A model generated the notes under the pieces. The model was not told where the DNA came from, did no database searches, and worked only from the letters and a program-made list of their open reading frames with translations. DNA of 64,000 nt from Hyperoplus lanceolatus (taxonomy: Eukaryota; Chordata; Actinopteri; Uranoscopiformes; Ammodytidae): contig CM049396.1 of the NCBI GenBank assembly GCA_026929865.2, forward strand, positions 38,590,501-38,654,500. The letters run 5' to 3'. The position numbers were made by a program, and so were the translations under genes. Positions 60,401-64,000 of this stretch are shown piece by piece (positions within the stretch are counted from its first letter, which is position 1; each line of letters starts with the position of its first letter).

Positions 60401-61900
60401 GCACTGGGTTGTTTTGATTTTGTTGCCCTTTTTTCTTTTGCATGCTAGCTGCCTTTTCCTGCTCTATTATTTCCTTCTCTGGGGTGTCAGTGAGGATACA
60501 GCTTGACAATTTCTTTCATTATTGGGTTCCTTTTCTGGCTGTAGCCTTTGGATAACATGTGACAACCAACCCCCCAAAAAATGTGACGACCAACCCCAAC
60601 TTGAATTTCTTGCTAGCATCAAGGCCAACAACCATCTGACAACTAATTAGCTTGCTAAAAACAATCTAAACTATAGCTTACCCTTCACACTTGTTTAGGG
60701 TAACAACTGTTTAGTTATGAACCCATTGTGTAAAAGCCTAGAAGAAAAATACTGAGGAGCTAAATATTTTCAATTTGACATGAAAAACACAAACAGTCCT
60801 CTCACCTCAAATTCAGCAGTCAAACTCCAAGGAAGACTATGTAGGTGACCTCTGATCCCAATTCTGGATATTTACATACCAAAATTTCACAGACAGCACC
60901 TTCTGGTTCCGAGATATAACGATTGTGACAACCAACTCGTGTGACAAATTACCCCGTTCTCCCCTAGCCTATGCTGTTCTCGGGGTGCGGGGCATCTAGA
61001 TTTCGGGCTATATGCACTGAATTGGAAATGATGATATTTTAGAAAAGATACAATGAATTACAAGGGTGAAGAGAACAGTGCGCTAATGCAGACTAACATA
61101 CTATAGTTGTAATTAGGCCTACATTATTTAATTGGTTGGTCATGAATTAAAGTGAGCATTTTCTATTTTTTTGCATGCTTGAAAATGTTCAAAATGTTAT
61201 AAGAGAAAGGCCTTTGTGTCATTTATATGAAATATTCATTAATTGAATTTACAGAAAATATGCTATATCGTCAAATATATTGTTAAATTAAATGACCTAT
61301 ATCGGGATATGAGATTTAGGTCATTTCGCCCAGCCCGAGGTTAGATACTCACTTTCAAAAGTATCGATAGTGCTGTCTTCGCCTCGTCGAATTGACACAC
61401 AACTTCACAGCATACAGCAAATAGACAGATACAGAGGCGACCTACCCTACCAACTCCACTTCATCAGCAACGAAAATATGTCACAGGTGTAGCTCAATTT
61501 TGCACTACGTTCTAAACACCCCCTTTCCCCCTGCGTGCGCACGGTATCAAAAATGGTTTTGAGTATCAAGTTTTGGTATTGGTTTGGAGTATTGGTATCG
61601 AGTTTGAAATGTTAGTGTGTGAGTGAGTTAATATGGCTCTGTTCTGACCTTGAACACCGTGCTGCGTATCCTAGTGAGATTCATCAGCATGACACCAGAG
61701 TTGACCCCCGTCAAGCCGTAGAATGGGTGGCGTGCGAAGCGGCTGTACCACCCGATCTTTGGGACCTCGTGTTCGGGGGCCATCGCTGCCAGCTGGGTGC
61801 TGTTAAAAGACTTCAGCAGACTCCAGATGTCGTCCATGGGCCGCAGGAACAGCACGTCAGTGTCTACGTACAGCAACGAGTCTACGTCTTTCAGGATGAC
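44491..61900 (-). CDS. gxylt2: Glucoside xylosyltransferase 2, last four coding exons (5' part outside or unseen)
   Basis: GXYLT2 is an ER/Golgi type II membrane glycosyltransferase (GT8 family) that adds the first xylose, alpha1-3, to O-glucose on Notch EGF repeats (family knowledge). Seen: exons 61900-61649, 59324-59201, 54269-54097 and 44667-44491 join in phase to 241 codons plus TAA. They carry the metal-binding DxD ([13 protein letters not shown]), the core [69 protein letters not shown] and [17 protein letters not shown], and the tail [16 protein letters not shown]. The tail matches GXYLT2 and not GXYLT1. The N-terminal anchor and stem exons are missing: 61901-64000 shows no convincing earlier exon. 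It lies head to tail with ppp4r2 as in human 3p13. Introns are 2.3, 4.9 and 9.4 kb. Confidence 0.96.
45097..45586. mobile_element. MITE with GACTACGTTTAC ends
   Basis: Left end GACTACGTTTAC and right end GTAAACGTGGTC are inverted; inside, CACAGCATATTCTGATTA (45117) recurs inverted as TAATCAGAATATGCTGTG (45421). Non-coding, in the last gxylt2 intron. Confidence 0.7.
46581..46765. mobile_element. AGC-type TTAA element, truncated copy
   Basis: TTAAAGCCACTACGAGTAAC, then GGCGGCCCCTTTGGAC and GTCCGTGTGTTGAAAGTGTG. Only one end is present. It supplies the uninterrupted sequence for the insertion at 33162. Confidence 0.8.
47188..48530 (+). repeat. GAACTGCAAGCAG repeat, long copy
   Basis: Begins AACTAGAACTGCAAGCAG, has repeated internal blocks (TATTTCTTCCATAT, GATGGTTTCCC twice), an (AAT)n run at 48450-48481 and an end CAATAGGGTTCCCCCCCG with a small hairpin, like the minisatellite unit at 7203. 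Family and mechanism not recognised. Confidence 0.7.
49385..49815 (-). pseudogene. Tc1-like transposase central to C-terminal fragment
   Basis: Minus strand encodes [35 protein letters not shown] (second Asp) and [18 protein letters not shown] (third acid), then [10 protein letters not shown]-terminal third absent. Confidence 0.88.
49860..50178 (+). pseudogene. Tc1-like transposase C-terminus and terminal repeat, opposite strand
   Basis: Encodes [19 protein letters not shown] and [16 protein letters not shown], then the terminal repeat up to TTTTGGAGGGCACTGTA. It faces away from the fragment at 49385-49815, so two halves of the same family are arranged tail to tail. Confidence 0.85.
50179..50829. 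other. Gene-free stretch
   Basis: Holds two tandem copies of a 44-bp unit at 50470-50556 (TTTCTTCTTC ... TTTTACTG[G/C]CGGCG) and nothing else that can be named. Confidence 0.4.
50830..51383. mobile_element. Truncated Harbinger-type relative of 37167-38455
   Basis: Shares TGACAGTTTCCATT, GTGAACAGTAACGATCGCGTG, ATGTAGAGCATGTTCACG and GCTGCAGCGTAAAGTG with the complete copy; ends abruptly at the Tc1 terminal repeat. Confidence 0.85.
51384..51643. mobile_element. Solo terminal repeat of the Tc1-like transposon
   Basis: Nearly the same as 36888-37152, ending TTTTTGTTGAGTG followed by TA. The transposase and the other end are missing. Confidence 0.92.
51644..53340. other. Hairpin-rich segment of unknown origin
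   Basis: The left third (51669-52284) has a run of short perfect hairpins and a (GT)n run at 51969-51993. The rest has longer open frames on the minus strand (52773-53327, 184 codons) without any motif I recognise. It could be part of an unrecognised mobile element. Confidence 0.4.
53341..54096. other. gxylt2 intron, no named element
   Basis: AT-rich; nothing supported. Confidence 0.4.
54097..54269 (-). CDS. gxylt2: gxylt2 penultimate exon
   Basis: 173 nt, acceptor CCCCTAG, donor GTAAGT. It encodes [30 protein letters not shown] and [15 protein letters not shown]. The last codons read DAICD where human has EAIRD, an Arg to Cys change that fits a CpG transition. Confidence 0.97.
54284..54420. 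repeat. (CA)n and three copies of a 32-bp repeat
   Basis: A CA run is followed by units of TTTATGA[T/C]CC ... TAGGCGGGG type. It lies directly upstream of the gxylt2 exon acceptor at 54270. Confidence 0.75.
54421..55330. other. gxylt2 intron with unassigned repeats
   Basis: Contains GGCTTGAGCTGCTCAGCTCG and related inverted motifs (54910-55000) that look like an old MITE, but no ends could be fixed. Confidence 0.3.
55588..58424. repeat. Large inverted repeat, arms about 0.8 kb
   Basis: Left arm 55588-56396 recurs inverted at 57668-58424 (CATAAGTCTTTAGCACATG outermost, then ACACGGGTGTGCAAATGTG, CCAGCTGGACGTGGTGC, GACCTGTGACGTCAGC). The centre (56397-57667) contains a hAT-like relative (56700-57210) and a hAT-type right end near 57380. 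Flanks at 55340 and 58640 share GGTTACACG motifs and may be an outer element. Confidence 0.85.
56700..57210. mobile_element. hAT-like relative of 28613-29787
   Basis: Shares ATTAATGTACTAGCAAGCGC, GCATGCTAGTGTAGGCC, CAATGCTGCTTTATTTTTATG and the CCTGGGGGC... end. It lies in the centre of the large inverted repeat. Confidence 0.65.
58767..59138. repeat. Solo-LTR-like repeat (fossil), relative of 10627-11051
   Basis: TG...CA-bounded; shares ATGACACAATGTT, TTTGCAAACA, CATAACAACCTTCAC and AGGTCAGAACT. No coding part. It ends 60 bp from the gxylt2 exon at 59201. Confidence 0.4.
59201..59324 (-). CDS. gxylt2: gxylt2 penultimate-but-one exon
   Basis: 124 nt, acceptor TTTGCAG, donor GTACAG. It encodes [30 protein letters not shown] and [10 protein letters not shown]. 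Confidence 0.97.
60004..60964. mobile_element. TA-flanked GGGGAGAACGGGG MITE, second copy
   Basis: Same family as 41683-42627, opposite orientation, TA outside both ends. Carries a near-perfect 31-bp-arm hairpin at 60175-60241 (GACACCCTTACACATTGTG stem, 5-base loop) that the other copy has only in part. Confidence 0.9.
60965..61648. other. gxylt2 intron, GGGCTGGGCGA-type remnants
   Basis: CGCCCAGCCC at 61328 and TATCGAT motifs resemble the start at 46415 (GGGCTGGGCGATAT); no complete element. Confidence 0.3.
61649..61900 (-). CDS. gxylt2: gxylt2 exon with DxD catalytic motif
   Basis: 252 nt, 84 codons, phase 0 at both ends; acceptor CTCCTAG, donor GTCAGA. It encodes [15 protein letters not shown], then [15 protein letters not shown], the [14 protein letters not shown] core and [14 protein letters not shown]. 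Confidence 0.97.
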
Positions 61901-62500
61901 CTAGGAGGACACAATTCTCATCATTAGAATATTAAGGACCGTGATCTTTCATAGAGACAAGTACAATGGGCATGATTGCACCACGTCAATAGGAAAATCA
62001 ATTATTGTTATGGATTCAATGATGGAATTTCAGCCGATAATTACGTCTGATAATAAGCACGAAACCCACTCAGAGCCGGGTGTCTAGTACAGACAGACAG
62101 ACCGACAGACAGACACAATGGAGATCAGAGGAGATGAAGAATGACTTGACAAATGACTCTCTCTTTCTCTCTCTGTCTCTCTTCAAAGTTTGTGAGCTTT
62201 CAATGATATTAAATTGATATTGAGTTATATAATGGGGGAAAACTCCAGGCGTGGGTGAGTGGGTTGTGTACTTATATATTATTTTGGAATAAAAAAAAAA
62301 ACAGTTCTGAAGGAGCTCTAGATTTTTCGACAAGGGCTGCTTTATCACAAACATTTGAACCATATAAACCTGTGATCTGTGTGTAACAGCCGGCATGTGT
62401 GGATGTGAAGCAGATGATAGAACATTGATCACCATCAAATCCTCGCCCATCGTCTTAATGAATAATCTATATGGGTATAAAAACTGTCTCTGATTTTGAA
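61901..62500. other. gxylt2 intron, no earlier exon seen
   Basis: A GACA/CAGA microsatellite at 62088-62115 and a CTCT run near 62157-62181. No acceptor-frame-donor segment matching upstream gxylt2 protein. Confidence 0.4.
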
Positions 62501-62539
62501 ATATGAGATCTGAATATTTTGCCTCTGAATATAACTCTT

Positions 62540-63850
62540 AACATTTTCAACAACTAATTTTAAACTTTATTTTCCAATGTTCACAAATTCAGAATCAAAT
62601 GTCAAATTTAAAAAATAAATAAAATACAAATTAAAGCTGCAAAATTCAATGTATAAAATTCAACAAATATATTTTCAACGTCCTCTAATTCAACAGGCCA
62701 AATTCAGCTGCAAAAATCAATGTATAAGAATTCAGTGTTAACATCCACTGATCCAAGGAAGATCCTAGATTCTAGATTGGGAGTGTGCGGTCAAGCGAGG
62801 AGAGCGAGCAGGAGTAGTAATGTATTGGAGTGAGAGCGGCTGTGTGTGGAAGAACCATAGAGGAACAGAGAAGAGAAAATAGATAGCAGAAGTTAGGCCT
62901 GGGCGATTGATTCTAACTTAACTCAATATATATATATATATATAGTAAAACATAAATAATAAAAAGTTCCTAAGTAAATTAATTAATTGAGTGAAAAACT
63001 TGACACTTTTTGTAAAATAAATAAAGGTGCATGAGTGCCTCTTGGGGGAAAAAGTATTTGCATCCCTGAAGAAAACACTTCACCTCCAGTGAATGAACCC
63101 AGCCTTCTGTATAGGGCACTATGTCTCTGGCAATATAAATCACCACCGCATCTGTAATGTGTTTCCACTTGGGTGCTTTCCTGTGTATGGGATACTGTGT
63201 GAGAATTAAGTGCTAACGTTACCTGCTATGTAGTTGGTGTTTAGGGCTTAACGTTATACGTAGTTGTCTGTGCAGCAGCAGCTGACAGTGCATCACACTT
63301 CCTGACTAGTGGGTGTGTCAGAGACGGAAAGCGAGTATAGGGGAGGGGACGAGAGCCTGGAGCAGAGGAGCAAGAGACAACTGCGGTCATGTAAGCCAAT
63401 CGCATCTAGATATTTATTGCGCATGTTATTATAGTAAGTTTGCGGCTCACTTGACCGCAGTGAGAGCAAGTTCCGTATTTACCCTAGTTAAAAGGGAAAA
63501 TCGATTTTCGGGATTTTAATAAAAAGAAATAATCCAAACAAATTAATCGATTGATCTTCCTTGGGTGTGTGGATGTTAACACTGAATTTTATACATTGAA
63601 TTTTGCAGTTGAATTTGTGGATGTTAAAAATATATTTGTTGAATTTTATACATTGAATTTTGGAGCTTAAAGATCCATATTATGCAATTTTTTTTGGTTC
63701 AGATTTTTATTTTGTGACTCTACTAGAAACTGTTTTAATAATGTAGTGTGTCCAAAAACCTTTTTATGTCACATGTTGTACACGTTACACAATCCAGGAA
63801 GCCACGGACGGATTCTGAATTTTTGAACATTGAAAAATAAAGTTGCAAAT
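62540..63850. repeat. Inverted-repeat element near the right edge
   Basis: The left arm (about 62540-62768) and right arm (about 63553-63850) share GATCTTCCTTGG, GGATGTTAACACTGAATT and repeated ATACATTGAATTTTGCAG units in opposite directions. The interior has (TA)n at 62925-62943. Class unknown. Confidence 0.65.
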
Positions 63851-64000
63851 TTTCAGATACGTTATTTCAATGCATAAATATTCAGTGCTAGAAATTAAAT
63901 TACTTTTTAATTTCAAAATCCGATGAGACAGATTTACTTCCATACATCCACAGCTCAGTGTGAAAAAGAAAACGGGCCGCCTTGAACACTGGCAAATATG

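Noticed and set aside
62983-64000. Upstream gxylt2 exon near the right edge
   Set aside because: No minus-strand frame here matches the family segment preceding [10 protein letters not shown], and the sequence is mostly an inverted-repeat element.

Overview
The window is vertebrate nuclear DNA, almost certainly from a ray-finned fish. It has intron-split genes with GT-AG junctions, AT-rich spacers, tRNA-derived SINEs, L1-type and CR1/L2/Rex1-type LINE tails, and a dense load of Tc1/mariner, hAT, PIF/Harbinger and TTAA-targeting DNA transposons typical of teleosts. No prokaryotic operon, rRNA gene or CRISPR array is present.

Two host genes are supported, both on the minus strand. ppp4r2 (regulatory subunit 2 of protein phosphatase 4) is complete: nine coding exons from the ATG at 31901 to the stop at 18263, joining in frame to 439 codons plus stop and ending in the family C-terminus EPMEQD. 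gxylt2 (glucoside xylosyltransferase 2) is present as its last four coding exons (61900 down to the stop at 44491, 241 codons plus stop); its 5' exons lie beyond the right edge or were not recognised. The order gxylt2 then ppp4r2, same strand and adjacent, matches human 3p13, so this is a conserved syntenic block.

Most of the rest is mobile DNA. 1-3731 holds a broken endogenous-retrovirus fossil (integrase and envelope-like parts, minus strand), abutted by two LTR-like arms in inverted orientation (3732-6096). 6100-17000, downstream of ppp4r2, holds a minisatellite, SINEs, a 2.0-kb hAT-type element with an 8-bp target duplication, L1 tails and a tandem dimer of an unnamed TTAA-flanked element. 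The ppp4r2 introns carry hAT-type, Tc1, TTAA and foldback elements. The spacer between the two genes contains a nested stack (34778-43051): a TA-flanked pogo-like element interrupted by a Tc1-like element with a nearly complete transposase, a Harbinger-type element, a palindromic Tc1 element (itself interrupted by a TTAA element that carries a 9-bp-TSD element) and a small TA-flanked MITE. A second copy of the host element in a ppp4r2 intron gives the uninterrupted sequence at four of these sites. The gxylt2 introns hold a 2.9-kb hAT composite, a hairpin-rich segment, a large 0.8-kb-arm inverted repeat, another TA-flanked MITE and an inverted-repeat element at the right edge.

No wholly new gene system is seen. 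The most unusual observations are the nested stack with built-in empty-site controls, a repeat family of at least six copies with AGC-type termini and TTAA target sites, a family with 9-bp target duplications, the palindromic Tc1 element, and a ladder of short perfect hairpins at 51669-52284.
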